Shown in pieces: positions 1 to 8,802 of a stretch of 53,267 nt of DNA; position 1 is the stretch's first letter; each line of letters starts with the position of its first letter. Position numbers and translations under genes: made by a program. This DNA comes from Rhodoferax sp. (lineage in GTDB: Bacteria; Pseudomonadota; Gammaproteobacteria; Burkholderiales; Burkholderiaceae_C), in assembly GCF_030646845.1 (NCBI RefSeq), contig NZ_JAUSLE010000017.1, positions 1 to 53,267 of the forward strand, read 5' to 3'. The notes beneath the pieces are model-generated. The model made no database searches and was not told the DNA's origin. It was given only the letters and a program-made list of their open reading frames with translations.

Positions 1-140
1 CGCCGTATCTTGCCTAACATTTCCATGGTGATCACCTTTTTGCTCCTGCCTAAAAATAAGGCAGAGCTAGTAAAACACCTGGCTCAGTTTTGAGTCGGCA
101 CAACCTCTATAAGTGGCTCAGTTTTCGGTCGGCGCCAACA
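1..140 (+). mobile_element. Right end of a first IS21-family element
   Basis: Two near-identical units beginning TGGCTCAGTTTT and containing GTCGGC lie at 80-99 and 114-133. The segment ends at 140 with ...GCCAACA. IS21-family ends carry multiple internal repeats and terminate in CA, which fits. The sequence changes abruptly at 141 into the middle of an istA gene, so this end appears to have inserted into another IS21-family element. The transposase genes of this first element must lie to the left. A small hairpin (CTGCCT/AGGCAG) sits at 46-64. Confidence 0.5.
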
Positions 141-1001
141 CCCAGGGCCAATGAGACGGTGCATGACTTTGCACGGCACTATGGAACCTCGTTCCTGCCA
201 GCGCGTCCCTACCACCCCCAAGACAAAGGCAAGGTCGAATCAGCCGTACAGGTGGTGGAACGCTGGATATTGATGCGACTGCGCCACCAGCGGTTTGCCA
301 CGGTCGATGATGTCAACCAGGCCATTGCACCGCTGCTGGAGCAACTCAATGCCCGTGCGTTTCAGAAGCTGCCGGGAAGTCGCGCCAGTGCATTTGCACA
401 GCTCGATGCCCCAGCACTGCAGCCCTTGCCGGCACAAACCTGGGAGCTTGCCGTTTACAAGACCGTGCGGGTTCACATTGACCAGCACATCGAGTTTGAG
501 GGCCACCGTTACAGCGTCCCGCAGTCGTTGGTTGGGCAAGTGCTGGAGGCGCGCGTGACGGCACGCACGGTGGAGTTGCTGCACCGGGGGCAGCGTGTGG
601 CGTCCCACCTGCGCTGTGCGCACAAGGGAGGATTCACCACCGTCCCCGAACACCTGTCTGCAGCCCATCGCGCCCACATGGAGTGGACACCAGAGCGGCT
701 GATTCATTGGGGCAACAGCATTGGCGTGGCCACCGGCGCGTTGGTGACACGCCTGCTGGAAACACGCAAACACCCCGAGCACGGGTACCGGGCCTGTCTG
801 GGCTTGCTGGCATTGGCCAAACGCTTTACCAGGCCACGGCTGGAAGCGGCTTGTGCGGTGGCGCTGGAATTGGGCACCACCAACAGCTCGCATGTGCGCG
901 ACATCCTGGTCAATGGGCGTGATCAGGTGCAGCCCATCACCACGCCCGAGTGGACCAGTCCGCAGCATGCGCATGTGCGTGGCCCTGGCTACTACCAATG
1001 A
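141..1001 (+). pseudogene. istA: IS21-family transposase IstA, 5'-truncated remnant
   Basis: The reading frame matches only the C-terminal part of IstA: the end of the DDE integrase core (ARHYGTSFLPARPYHPQDKG, then KVE with the last catalytic acidic residue) followed by the C-terminal beta-rich region with HRYSVP. The N-terminal helix-turn-helix and first catalytic aspartates are missing because sequence left of 141 belongs to another IS end. An open frame happens to run upstream to a TTG at 90, but that part is IS-end DNA. The product cannot be an active transposase. The stop codon overlaps a possible istB start at 998 (ATGA). Confidence 0.8.
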
Positions 1002-1036
1002 CAACAGCAACAAACAACGCAACAACGGGAACACCC

Positions 1037-1801
1037 ATGATGATGAACACGACGATTGAACAACTGCGCGGTCTGCGCCTGGCCGGGATGGCCTCGGGAT
1101 TGGAAGAGCAACTCACCCAGGCTGGCTTGACGGCCATCAGCTTTGAGGAGCGCATTGCGCTGCTGGTGGACCGTGAAGTTCACTGGCGCAATGACAAGCG
1201 CCAAACCCGACTACTCAAGGATGCCCGGCTGAAGTACAGCCAGGCCAGCATTGAGGATTTGGACACCCGCGCCGGGCGCGGTGTAGATCGCAAGGCGGTG
1301 ATGAGTCTGGCTTTGGGTGACTGGATTGATAGTGGTCACAGTGTGTTGATCACTGGCCCCACCGGGGCGGGCAAGTCCTGGCTGGGGTGTGCACTGGCAC
1401 AGTACGCCTGTCGCCGGGGGCACTCTGCGTATTACCAACGGGTCCCCCGACTGGCTGAGGAGTTACGCATTCGCCACGGCAACGGGACGTTTGGCAAGTG
1501 GCTGATTCAGTTGGCCAGGACCGATGTGTTGCTGCTTGACGATTGGGGCATGGCCGGCATTGATGCCCAGACCCGAGCTGACTTGCTGGAAATCATTGAT
1601 GACCGCGCCGCCAACAAGGCCACCATCATCACCAGCCAGCTGCCGATTGAGCATTGGCATGCCTGGGTGGGCGACGCCACGATCTCGGACGCCATTCTGG
1701 ACCGGGTGATGCAAAAGAATCACCGTTTCACCCTGACGGGCGAGTCTCTGCGTCAGAAGCCCAAATCAAGCAAGAAGGAGGTCAATCCAGACCCATCGTG
1801 A
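1037..1801 (+). CDS. istB: IS21-family transposition helper ATPase IstB
   Basis: IstB is the AAA+ helper that loads the IstA transposase on target DNA. The 254-residue protein has the IstB N-terminal helical region (EQLRGLRLAGMASGLEEQL), a Walker A motif GPTGAGKS, a Walker B LLLDDWG and the sensor-1 region IITSQLP, at about the usual family length. The start at 1037 follows ACGGGAA; an alternative ATG at 998 overlaps the istA stop as ATGA and would couple the two genes. The gene looks intact although its partner istA is truncated, so the copy is probably immobile unless a related IstA acts in trans. Confidence 0.85.
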   Translation: MMMNTTIEQLRGLRLAGMASGLEEQLTQAGLTAISFEERIALLVDREVHWRNDKRQTRLLKDARLKYSQASIEDLDTRAGRGVDRKAVMSLALGDWIDSGHSVLITGPTGAGKSWLGCALAQYACRRGHSAYYQRVPRLAEELRIRHGNGTFGKWLIQLARTDVLLLDDWGMAGIDAQTRADLLEIIDDRAANKATIITSQLPIEHWHAWVGDATISDAILDRVMQKNHRFTLTGESLRQKPKSSKKEVNPDPS

Positions 1802-1847
1802 CCGACACCCCTACAATTTAGATGCGCAATACCGCACGCTGCGCCAC

Positions 1848-1894
1848 CGGTCACGATCGACCGGAATCAGCGGTCACGATCGCCGGAATACGCA
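1848..1894. repeat. IS21-family right-end repeats
   Basis: Two repeats of the form CGGTCACGATCG(A)CCGGAAT lie at 1848-1867 and 1871-1889, and the segment ends CGCA at 1894. They follow istB directly and resemble the multiple terminal repeats of IS21-family elements, so the second IS probably ends at 1894. They differ from the repeats at 80-133, which shows that two different IS21 elements are present. Confidence 0.55.
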
Positions 1895-2017
1895 CTCGGA
1901 CGTCAGATATTTGGCCATAGAGTCGGCGACATGAGCACTCGGATAGCTGGCACAAAAGTGACGCCGATCAACTCTTTGTATTGAGTCATATCAGAAAATG
2001 TACTTTAGATAATTTCA

Positions 2018-3313
2018 TTACGCGCGCACCACGATTGGTTGATCGCCAAATGCAGCAAAACGGGAGTCCTTATACAGAGGGTGAAAGCCATTCTTGATCA
2101 TATAGGCAAGGCCATCCCCGCGCTTTGTGCCATCTTGATTCTGATCAGTTAAGTGACCGTGCGAACGGTACACCACGGTGTGAATGTGAGCCCTCGATGG
2201 ACTTTGAAGAAAGTCTGAGGTCATGATCTGCAAGCCGGTCGCGTTACCTCTCCACGAGCTATCTGATTGCGCGAGATCGCCCAGTTGATCTGCCGTGAGA
2301 TCGTGCAGTTGCACAGCAAGAAACGCGGGACGGGTCTTGCTGAACTGCCCCTTCGCTGCTTCACGCAACTGATGGCGCATGCCCTTGAGCACATCATCGG
2401 GTTTCTCGCTTTCGAGCAGCAGAACTACCGCACGCCGCTTGGGCGAGAACATGCTAATTAAGGTGGAGTTTGAACGGCCCGTACGCTCCCAAACGAACTG
2501 GTCAATCTCTTTACGAGAAAGCTGCTCAGGAGCTTTGTTGAATGGGCTACTATCGATGGGAAAATCCGAAACCTGAACGTCGCAGTACTCGGTCTGAGTG
2601 AAGACGTTGCCACTCAACAAACCCGTCCTGACCGCTTCTTCGATCCCCCTGTGCTGTCCGGGAGATGGCGTCAGACGATCCGGTAGCGAGACTGTCACGA
2701 TCAACCCGACTGAGGCAGTGTTGTAAGTCTGTGTTAGCGCACCTTCCAGTGCCTTGCATAGTGTCGCACTCCGACGTCGATGGATTTTACGACCAAGATC
2801 AGCCGAGAACATCTTGCATTCGACTTCAATCTCAACATCACCCTTCCGGGCGATATAGTCAAATCCTCCACCGCACTCCATATCACGGAACTCCACGTCA
2901 AAGCCACGACTCATGAGGTGAATGGCAGTCGTAATTTCATGCTGGATCGACAACAGCCCTTTATCCTCCTTCAAGCCATCCAGCAAGGCGCCGCGAAGTC
3001 TTCGCTTACCGTCTTCGCTTAAGCGTTCATGGCTGCGCACCGTACCTGCTGCAAACCCGACCAATTCGTATTGAGCAATATTCTCGATCCGGAATGGTCG
3101 TTGCAGCATCAATGACGGGTCACGAAGAATGTCGTTCATCGTCCACTCGATCAAGCACCGCTCGCGCAGCCAATCCTCCATAAAGTGGTTCTCGTTGAGC
3201 TCCCGATGAAGCCATTCGAATCGACGCTTCCAGGGTTCGATGCCTGTGATTTTCACCAAACCGCTCAAGAGTCCGGCAACTTCCGTATCGTGAACATCGA
3301 TCGAGAATCTCAT
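2018..3313 (-). CDS. PD-(D/E)XK nuclease-like protein of unknown function
   Basis: I do not recognise the family of this 431-residue protein. Its middle carries a pattern typical of the PD-(D/E)XK nuclease fold. Counting from an upstream GTG at 3319 (ATG at 3313 is residue 3): a helix with Glu128 (HEITTAIHL), Asp154 in GGGFDYIARKGD, then the strand VEIEVECK with Glu167 and Lys169. The N-terminal 120 residues look helical. The C-terminal half has a second alpha/beta region (RRAVVLLLE, AFLAVQLHDL). It is the second gene of a pair, 16-22 bp after the zinc-ribbon gene. A nuclease role in defence is inferred from the motif and from its island neighbours. The start could be either ATG 3313 or GTG 3319; neither has a strong ribosome binding site. 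Confidence 0.7.
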   Translation of the reverse strand: MRFSIDVHDTEVAGLLSGLVKITGIEPWKRRFEWLHRELNENHFMEDWLRERCLIEWTMNDILRDPSLMLQRPFRIENIAQYELVGFAAGTVRSHERLSEDGKRRLRGALLDGLKEDKGLLSIQHEITTAIHLMSRGFDVEFRDMECGGGFDYIARKGDVEIEVECKMFSADLGRKIHRRRSATLCKALEGALTQTYNTASVGLIVTVSLPDRLTPSPGQHRGIEEAVRTGLLSGNVFTQTEYCDVQVSDFPIDSSPFNKAPEQLSRKEIDQFVWERTGRSNSTLISMFSPKRRAVVLLLESEKPDDVLKGMRHQLREAAKGQFSKTRPAFLAVQLHDLTADQLGDLAQSDSSWRGNATGLQIMTSDFLQSPSRAHIHTVVYRSHGHLTDQNQDGTKRGDGLAYMIKNGFHPLYKDSRFAAFGDQPIVVRA

Positions 3314-3335
3314 AGCCACCCCACTTAACGGTTGC

Positions 3336-4376
3336 TTAAAAAAGCCAGGAAAAAGGCAAGCCCATTGCTCGCCTGCACGATGTACAACGACACGAATCCG
3401 TTAGCAGGATACGAGCAGCATTGTGTGCAGTAACCGTCAGCGGTGCATCGCAGTGACCGCAACTGAGATGCGATTGAAGGAGACCTGTCAGAAGCTCTTG
3501 TATGCCCCGTACCTCGTCGACATCACCAATCAGACTAAGGCCATGGATCGTGCGAAACTGAAAAGCGGACTTCGCTCCTTCGTCCATTGGTTTGATGCGC
3601 TGGAATAGACCCAATACGACGTGCGCGAGGTACAAGAGCAATGGCGGCAAGAGCTCGTAGACACCGTCGTACACGTCATTGTCAGCATGGCTCTTAAAGA
3701 CGAAGTTGAAATTTTGAGGAGCAGTGCGAACTTCGATCCGTTGTGCTGTGACCAGATGAACGGCATGCTGCATTACCCCGTACAGTCCTTGCGCGTTTTT
3801 GGCTTCAAAGATCGAATCAACAATGAAATTTGCATCGAAAATCGAAGACAGCGCAGTCTGGCGAAGCGCATCAGCAATGATCGCTACCCGTCGATTGCCA
3901 AGTTGCTTCTGGGTGAGAAGTGCAGGATCTCCTTCCATAAAGTTGTTGAAAAACGAATCCTCGTCTCCAAGCATCCACGAAAGATAGAGAAGATTGTCCA
4001 TCAGCGGTTTTCGGAGCAAATTGAAGGCGACAATGGATTTGCGCTTCTCCATGCACTGTAGAGCCTCGTAGACGTGATGCATGCAATCTGAAACTAACGC
4101 CATCGTGATGGTATTCAGGATGACTCGACGAGCTTCATCATGGCGACCGATCGCTCGCAGCGCTTCAATGGAATCTATCTTCGCGACTTTTTTGAAGAGC
4201 TTTGCTTCTTCCTTGCTTGCAAAGTTCAAAGAGACAACATGTGCCTCGGCTTTTTCGTACTCTACAAGCAGCCGTACTGACTCGTCATGCAAAAAATAGC
4301 AGTATTCATGAGCCAGTCTGTGCTCCGTAGGTATCCATTTCAAGCGGTGTCTGGGAATCAAGCCGCATGAACTCAT
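3336..4376 (-). CDS. Helical protein with C-terminal zinc ribbon, unknown function
   Basis: This 346-residue protein belongs to no family I can name with confidence. Most of it is predicted helical, with a conserved-looking core around residues 99-136 (NLLRKPLMDNLLYLSWML), loosely reminiscent of DUF5677/HEPN-like helical proteins; this is only a resemblance. The C-terminus has a zinc-ribbon pattern: CGHC at 306-309 and CRCTSC at 329-334. The ATG at 4376 is preceded by GAGG at a good distance. It is the first gene of a two-gene unit with the PD-(D/E)XK-like gene, which suggests that the two products work together, the ribbon protein perhaps recognising nucleic acid or a partner. Confidence 0.65.
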   Translation of the reverse strand: MSSCGLIPRHRLKWIPTEHRLAHEYCYFLHDESVRLLVEYEKAEAHVVSLNFASKEEAKLFKKVAKIDSIEALRAIGRHDEARRVILNTITMALVSDCMHHVYEALQCMEKRKSIVAFNLLRKPLMDNLLYLSWMLGDEDSFFNNFMEGDPALLTQKQLGNRRVAIIADALRQTALSSIFDANFIVDSIFEAKNAQGLYGVMQHAVHLVTAQRIEVRTAPQNFNFVFKSHADNDVYDGVYELLPPLLLYLAHVVLGLFQRIKPMDEGAKSAFQFRTIHGLSLIGDVDEVRGIQELLTGLLQSHLSCGHCDAPLTVTAHNAARILLTDSCRCTSCRRAMGLPFSWLF

Positions 4377-4644
4377 CTAACATCCTCGCCTGATGTGCAG
4401 TTTTCATGCTCAGTGTCGGTCCGCTGGAGAAGTATTGAGCATAGGCCGCATTCTGATAGCGTGTGCCGACGCTGCCGAACTGGTGTGCCGCTGTGGGCGG
4501 CGCAATGTGCGGCACGACGGCGCGTTCCGGTGAAGCCGGAAGAAGCAGAAATCGGGCGTGACTTTACCTCCACCTGCCTGGCGCCCAGAAAACTCAATGC
4601 AGATGATCGTCGCCAGCACATATTTTCCCTTTTATAACAACATG
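4377..4644. other. Divergent intergenic region, no gene seen
   Basis: This stretch separates the leftward two-gene unit from the rightward abiE genes. No open frame in it has recognisable protein features. It contains short inverted repeats: GTGCCGC/GCGGCAC at 4483-4489 and 4509-4515, and TTCCGG/CCGGAA at 4525-4541. These may be part of regulatory or terminator structures, but nothing more specific can be supported. Confidence 0.4.
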
Positions 4645-4673
4645 TTACCTAAAATTCGCAACACAGGTAAAAT
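4645..4673 (+). promoter_or_regulatory. Probable abiE promoter with overlapping palindromic operator
   Basis: TTACCT (4645-4650) and its inverted copy AGGTAA (4665-4670) flank 14 bases. A -10-like TAAAAT lies at 4668-4673, 17 bases after TTACCT, which can serve as a weak -35. The palindrome therefore covers both promoter elements, so a bound protein would block transcription. AbiEi antitoxins are known to repress their own operon by binding inverted repeats upstream, and this is a good candidate site. No clear ribosome binding site precedes the abiEi ATG at 4700. Confidence 0.5.
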
Positions 4674-4699
4674 ATGGCAATTCCGCCCCAAAAAATGCC

Positions 4700-5101
4700 A
4701 TGAACATCGTTGACCGCATCAAACGCTCCATCGCCAACCGCGACGATGGTGTGTTCCTGCGCGTTGAATTCGAGCGCTTCGGCAGTCCGGCTCAAGTAGG
4801 CCGCGCGCTGACCCAACTCACGAGTGAAGGCGCCTTGATCCGACTCGGCGTGGGTGTTTACGCCAAAGCCAAACCCAGCGTGCTCACAGGCAAGCCCATT
4901 CCCGCCCGCCCGCTGGAAGTTCTGGCTCCCGAAGTTCTGAAGAAGCTCGGTATCGCAGTGATGCCAAGCCGCTTGACCCAAGACTACAACGCGGGCCGCA
5001 GCACCCAGCTGCCCTCTGGCATCGTGCTGAATACCGGCAAGCGCCGTATCGCCCGCAAACTGAGCTTCAACGGTAAAGCGGTCCAGTACGAACACGCATG
5101 A
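4700..5101 (+). CDS. AbiEi-type antitoxin (DUF6088 family)
   Basis: The 133-residue protein has an N-terminal winged helix-turn-helix (FGSPAQVGRALTQLTSEG, then ALIRLGVGVYAKAK) followed by a small C-terminal domain, as in DUF6088/AbiEi proteins. It is predicted to be the antitoxin of a type IV system: it neutralises the nucleotidyltransferase toxin without being a stable partner and represses its own promoter. The palindrome at 4645-4670 fits that role. Its stop codon overlaps the toxin start by ATGA. It is shorter than classical AbiEi (about 200 residues), which is usual for the DUF6088 type. Confidence 0.8.
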   Translation: MNIVDRIKRSIANRDDGVFLRVEFERFGSPAQVGRALTQLTSEGALIRLGVGVYAKAKPSVLTGKPIPARPLEVLAPEVLKKLGIAVMPSRLTQDYNAGRSTQLPSGIVLNTGKRRIARKLSFNGKAVQYEHA

Positions 5102-6087
5102 AGGTACTGAGTTCCGAGCGACAAGAACTGATCGACGCGCTCGTTGCGGAAACCGCCATGGGCGGCATCACTGCAGGTTTGCTGGAAAAAGACGAACACC
5201 TGACTGATGCACTGCGTGCCCTGTTCGCGCTGCAGTTGGATGGCATGAGCCTGGTGTTCTGCGGTGGTACCAGCCTCTCGAAAGCTCACGGCCTGATCGA
5301 GCGCATGTCCGAAGATGCCGATCTCAAGATCGTTCTCTTATTGAGTTCAGAACCGCTCTCCAGGACCCAGATCAGAAAACGGCTGTCAACCCTTAAAACC
5401 ACCGTATCCGAAACTCTGACCAGCATCGGCCTGGTCGAGGACAAGAGCATGGCACGAGCGCTCAACGAGAACCGCTACTTCTGTAGCGAATGGTCCTACG
5501 CCCGGCAGTACGATTCCATCGCCAGCCTGCGCCCCCACCTGCAGATCGAGCTAACCGCACGCAGTCCGGTTCTGGACACCGTAACCTGCCAGATCGGAAG
5601 CCTTGCTGACCACTTGGCCGAACGCAAAGACAAAACCTTCGCGGTGCCCACCGTTGCCGTCGCTGAAACCATCGCGGAAAAAGTCTTATCTTTCCTGCGC
5701 CGGTACGCCCAGCACCGGGCCGGTCTCCTGCAACAGGATTGGGACTCAGCTTTGGTACGGCACATCTATGACGTCCATTGTGTCTACCGCCACCAGGCGG
5801 ACATCGTCGCAATTGCCGCCGAAGCGTTCCCTAAACTGGTCGCCGGCGACCAGAATGAATTTGGTAGCCAGTTCCCTGATTTCGCGGCAGCCGCGCTTCC
5901 GGTGCTGTCAGGCGCACTCAGGCAGGCCAGTGCCGACACGACTATCCAGGTCGAGTACACCAGGAACCTGATTCCCCTCATTTACGGCAATGAGGCACCA
6001 GAATTTACAGAAGCCTTTGATAGTTTTAATGCTGTGGCAATGTCGCTACTTGCGACGCTTCAAAACCAACATGCGGATGGGCGATAG
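5098..6087 (+). CDS. AbiEii/AbiGii-family nucleotidyltransferase toxin
   Basis: The 329-residue protein carries the AbiEii nucleotidyltransferase signature near its N-terminus: GGTSLSKA at 56-63 followed by SEDADLK at 71-77, which supply the nucleotide and metal ligands. AbiEii-like enzymes are GTP-binding or tRNA-modifying toxins that arrest growth, for example upon phage infection. The gene starts in an ATGA overlap with the antitoxin, so translation is coupled. No gene follows on the same strand, so this is a simple bicistronic operon. Motifs look complete, so the toxin is probably active. Confidence 0.85.
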   Translation: MKVLSSERQELIDALVAETAMGGITAGLLEKDEHLTDALRALFALQLDGMSLVFCGGTSLSKAHGLIERMSEDADLKIVLLLSSEPLSRTQIRKRLSTLKTTVSETLTSIGLVEDKSMARALNENRYFCSEWSYARQYDSIASLRPHLQIELTARSPVLDTVTCQIGSLADHLAERKDKTFAVPTVAVAETIAEKVLSFLRRYAQHRAGLLQQDWDSALVRHIYDVHCVYRHQADIVAIAAEAFPKLVAGDQNEFGSQFPDFAAAALPVLSGALRQASADTTIQVEYTRNLIPLIYGNEAPEFTEAFDSFNAVAMSLLATLQNQHADGR

Positions 6088-6369
6088 CCGCCCAACCCTC
6101 ACCGCCGTGAAAGCCGCACAGAAGGCGCCGGATTTCACGTTTGATCTGCAACCGCCTTGGTAAGGCCTGCCGGGCGGGCTAATGAAAGACGCGCTCAGGG
6201 CCTTTGTCCGCAGCCAATGTCTGCTTTCAGGCGGATCTCTCGCTGAACCGCTACGCAGCAGGGGACTAAACCGCAAGCGCGGTAGTCCCCAGGCTTGAAA
6301 CTGTCTAGAAGTCGTGTCTATTCGCACCTGTCTGCGTGTCGAATTTTGTGACGCCCTGATGATTTTTCT
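6088..6369. other. Intergenic region between convergent abiE and ABC ATPase operons
   Basis: The 282 bases hold no convincing gene. The one notable structure is the hairpin at 6261-6290, described separately. The segment separates two convergent operons, so transcription termination is the expected job. Confidence 0.4.
6261..6290. terminator. Hairpin, possible bidirectional terminator
   Basis: GGGGACTA pairs with TAGTCCCC, with an internal AA bulge and an inner CCGC/GCGG stem closed by AAGC. It lies between two converging operons. No run of T follows on either strand, so an intrinsic terminator is only a possibility. It could also be an end fragment of a mobile element. Confidence 0.35.
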
Positions 6370-8802
6370 CTATGCGGCCAGTGCTTTGTCAGGCTCCCAG
6401 GTGATAACTTTCGGGATTGCCAGGGTGTCACCGTTTGCAGTGCGCCCGAGTTCGATGGTGACCAGGCTATCGCCTTCGAACGCAGGGCTCAGCTCTAGGC
6501 TCAAGTAATCGAACAGAGGTTTTTCATGAACCGCGATGATGACCTGCCGGTCATGTTGCTTGGCCACCGTGCGCAGCAGCGCTGCGAATTGCGAAATGTG
6601 CACCTCGTCCATGCTCTGCACGGGATCGTCGATGATGAGCCAAGGGAGCTGTAACTTCGCAGAGAGGTGAAGAGCCAAGAACAACGTCAGAGCGGCCGTA
6701 TTCAGATTACCGGCGCTCAGCATCGCCCTTGGATTCCCACCCTTACCACCGTCTCGGTGAAGGGTTTCCAACACCGCCTCGACCGCGCCCTTGGAAGATT
6801 CGGGCAACGCAAAGGCCGGGACGAAAGGCTCGTCCGGCGCGAGGCGCACAAACAAGTCCTTCCAAGCGGCATTGAGCGAGTGGTTGAACACCCGCCTCAC
6901 GATATCGTTGCGTTCGACCTGCGCAATCCTTGTCAGCTCCTTGGCCTGCTCAATGGCGCGGTCACCAGCGACCTTGCGCTGCGTCAGCCCCGTCATCTCG
7001 GTGCTCAACTCGGTCCTGCGTTCAGTGATGTCTTCAATTGCGCGCCGCCTCAGTTGATATTCGCGCATCATGGCTTCGGCGTGTTGGCGCGCCGCTTCCT
7101 TCGCACCAAGCTCGGATTCCGTTTTAATCACGTGTGCGTGGAGCCGCTCCAAAGCGCCGCTTAGAGACTCGTTAACGCCGATAGGCTCTACAGCGAGCTG
7201 CGCGGCGACGCGATCGGCGATGCTGCGCAGAGACACCGCGCGCTGATCGTTGGCTCGCAGCGCTGCCAGGCCTTGTGCGGAGTTGGTCGCGTCTTCGAAC
7301 AAGGTCTCGCCCCGAACCGCTTCGGAGGCCAGCTTGTCCAAGACACTTAACTGGTCTGTTAGCTTGACCACCCTGGACTCAAGTTCATGCCGCGACTCGG
7401 CCGCCAGCAGTCGAGCCAGCGCCGAAGACTGTTCTAGCTCGCGGGCTGCGATCGCTGCAACCGTGTCGGATCGCTCTTTCGACAGAGCTGCCAGCTTACC
7501 TGCGGCTTCGGTGAGCGAGGACACATTGGCGGCAAGATGTCCCACGAGAGGCGTGTCGGAAACCTCTGCAAAGTTGCGATTGCAGACCGGACAATCGTTG
7601 GAGTGGACGTGCGGCAAGAGAGCCGACAGCGCCTGTGCCAGCTGCCCCGCTTGCAGCGAATGTTGCGCGATCTGTTCATCGAGCCGCTTCAAACGCTCTT
7701 GAAGGCCCCTTTGATCCACTTCCGCGTCGGCAGCGCCCTTTCTCACAGCGGCATTCTGTGCCAGGGCTTGTTCGCAGCGACGAACTTCGGCGTCCACCGC
7801 GTTCCTTGCCGTGATGCGTGCGTACTCGGGTCGGTTGGCCAGTGGCGAAGGCAAGTCCGAAAAATAGATAGCCAGTACCTCAAACGCGTCGGAGAGCTGT
7901 TTTCCTGTTTTATGCAACCATGCTTGCAGCGCCTCGTCTGCGTCTGTGGCGGCCGACTCGGCAGTCTCCCTCAGCTCTTGGGTGGTCGGGGAGCCTTCGG
8001 AACTGCGCCATTGCCCGAGCAATGCCACGATTTCGTGCCGAGACTGCGCCCACCGCTGAAGGTCAGCGTCATAGGACAGCTGAGCTAGGAACTGGGGCCA
8101 ATCGGTGATCGGCAGCGCAGCTTGGTCCGGCCAATGCAGCTTGAAGAGTTCCTCAGCCCTGCTGAGCAGGCCTGTTGCCTGTTCATCTGTGGCGGAGACG
8201 TCCCGCGCCAGCTTGTCCAATTCGGCTTGCACGTTCGGAAGGCGTTCACGGACCTCCCAGTACAGGTTTGCGCCGCCCCTGAGCCGACGCACGTCGCCAG
8301 CATCATGCAACCCGTCGATGAGCGCGTCGAGCGCGTCGAGTCCGAGCAGCTCCTTAACAAAACGTGTCAGAGGTGAGGTGCCAGCCGCGACGTCCTTAGG
8401 CTGGTATATCTCCAGCAAGCGGCTCAGGGTCGACTGGGCCAGGTAGCAACGCTCCGAATAGTGCCGGGCCAACTGCGGGGTCAGTGCAGGATTCCCCTTG
8501 GGGCCGACGCCGTTGATCCGAAACTCGCCAGCCGCCGCTGCGCTGCCCATGCCGCGGGTGGACACCGAGACGTATGCCTCGTCGGCTCCTTTGTGCACCA
8601 GGTGCCGGCGAAGATTGGCATCCATGCGGTCCAACGACGAGATCTGGCCGGTTAGCGCCAGTTCCATGCTGGACAGCAAGCTGGTCTTGCCTGCACCATT
8701 CTTACCGTGGATCAGCACGATCGGTGCATCCATTGGGATCGTGACATTGCCCCGTATGCTGCGGAAATCGCGTACCGTCAGTGAGCTAATTCGAGTGTTC
8801 AT
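6370..8802 (-). CDS. RecF/Rad50-like ABC ATPase with zinc hook (defence operon)
   Basis: The 810-residue protein is an SMC/Rad50/RecF-type ABC ATPase split by a long coiled coil. Walker A GKNGAGKT is at 33-40. A coiled coil is interrupted by a zinc-hook motif CPVC at 404-407. The ABC signature LSAGNLN is at 695-701, Walker B LIIDDP has the acidic pair at 725-726, and a switch histidine (His759) lies in IIAVHEKP. The arrangement implies DNA-bound dimers joined at the hook. It is the last gene of a three-gene operon, overlapping the middle gene by ATGA. By analogy with predicted ABC-ATPase three-component conflict systems (ABC-3C), it would sense altered DNA and license the SIR2 effector. That role is inferred. 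Confidence 0.85.
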   Translation of the reverse strand: MNTRISSLTVRDFRSIRGNVTIPMDAPIVLIHGKNGAGKTSLLSSMELALTGQISSLDRMDANLRRHLVHKGADEAYVSVSTRGMGSAAAAGEFRINGVGPKGNPALTPQLARHYSERCYLAQSTLSRLLEIYQPKDVAAGTSPLTRFVKELLGLDALDALIDGLHDAGDVRRLRGGANLYWEVRERLPNVQAELDKLARDVSATDEQATGLLSRAEELFKLHWPDQAALPITDWPQFLAQLSYDADLQRWAQSRHEIVALLGQWRSSEGSPTTQELRETAESAATDADEALQAWLHKTGKQLSDAFEVLAIYFSDLPSPLANRPEYARITARNAVDAEVRRCEQALAQNAAVRKGAADAEVDQRGLQERLKRLDEQIAQHSLQAGQLAQALSALLPHVHSNDCPVCNRNFAEVSDTPLVGHLAANVSSLTEAAGKLAALSKERSDTVAAIAARELEQSSALARLLAAESRHELESRVVKLTDQLSVLDKLASEAVRGETLFEDATNSAQGLAALRANDQRAVSLRSIADRVAAQLAVEPIGVNESLSGALERLHAHVIKTESELGAKEAARQHAEAMMREYQLRRRAIEDITERRTELSTEMTGLTQRKVAGDRAIEQAKELTRIAQVERNDIVRRVFNHSLNAAWKDLFVRLAPDEPFVPAFALPESSKGAVEAVLETLHRDGGKGGNPRAMLSAGNLNTAALTLFLALHLSAKLQLPWLIIDDPVQSMDEVHISQFAALLRTVAKQHDRQVIIAVHEKPLFDYLSLELSPAFEGDSLVTIELGRTANGDTLAIPKVITWEPDKALAA

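Noticed and set aside
90..140. Open frame extending istA upstream to a TTG at 90
   Set aside because: This part is the repeated end of another IS element; the frame is open by chance and the protein shows no IstA-like sequence before about position 150.
1848..1889. CRISPR-like repeats
   Set aside because: Only two imperfect units separated by three bases, directly after istB; they are IS-end repeats.
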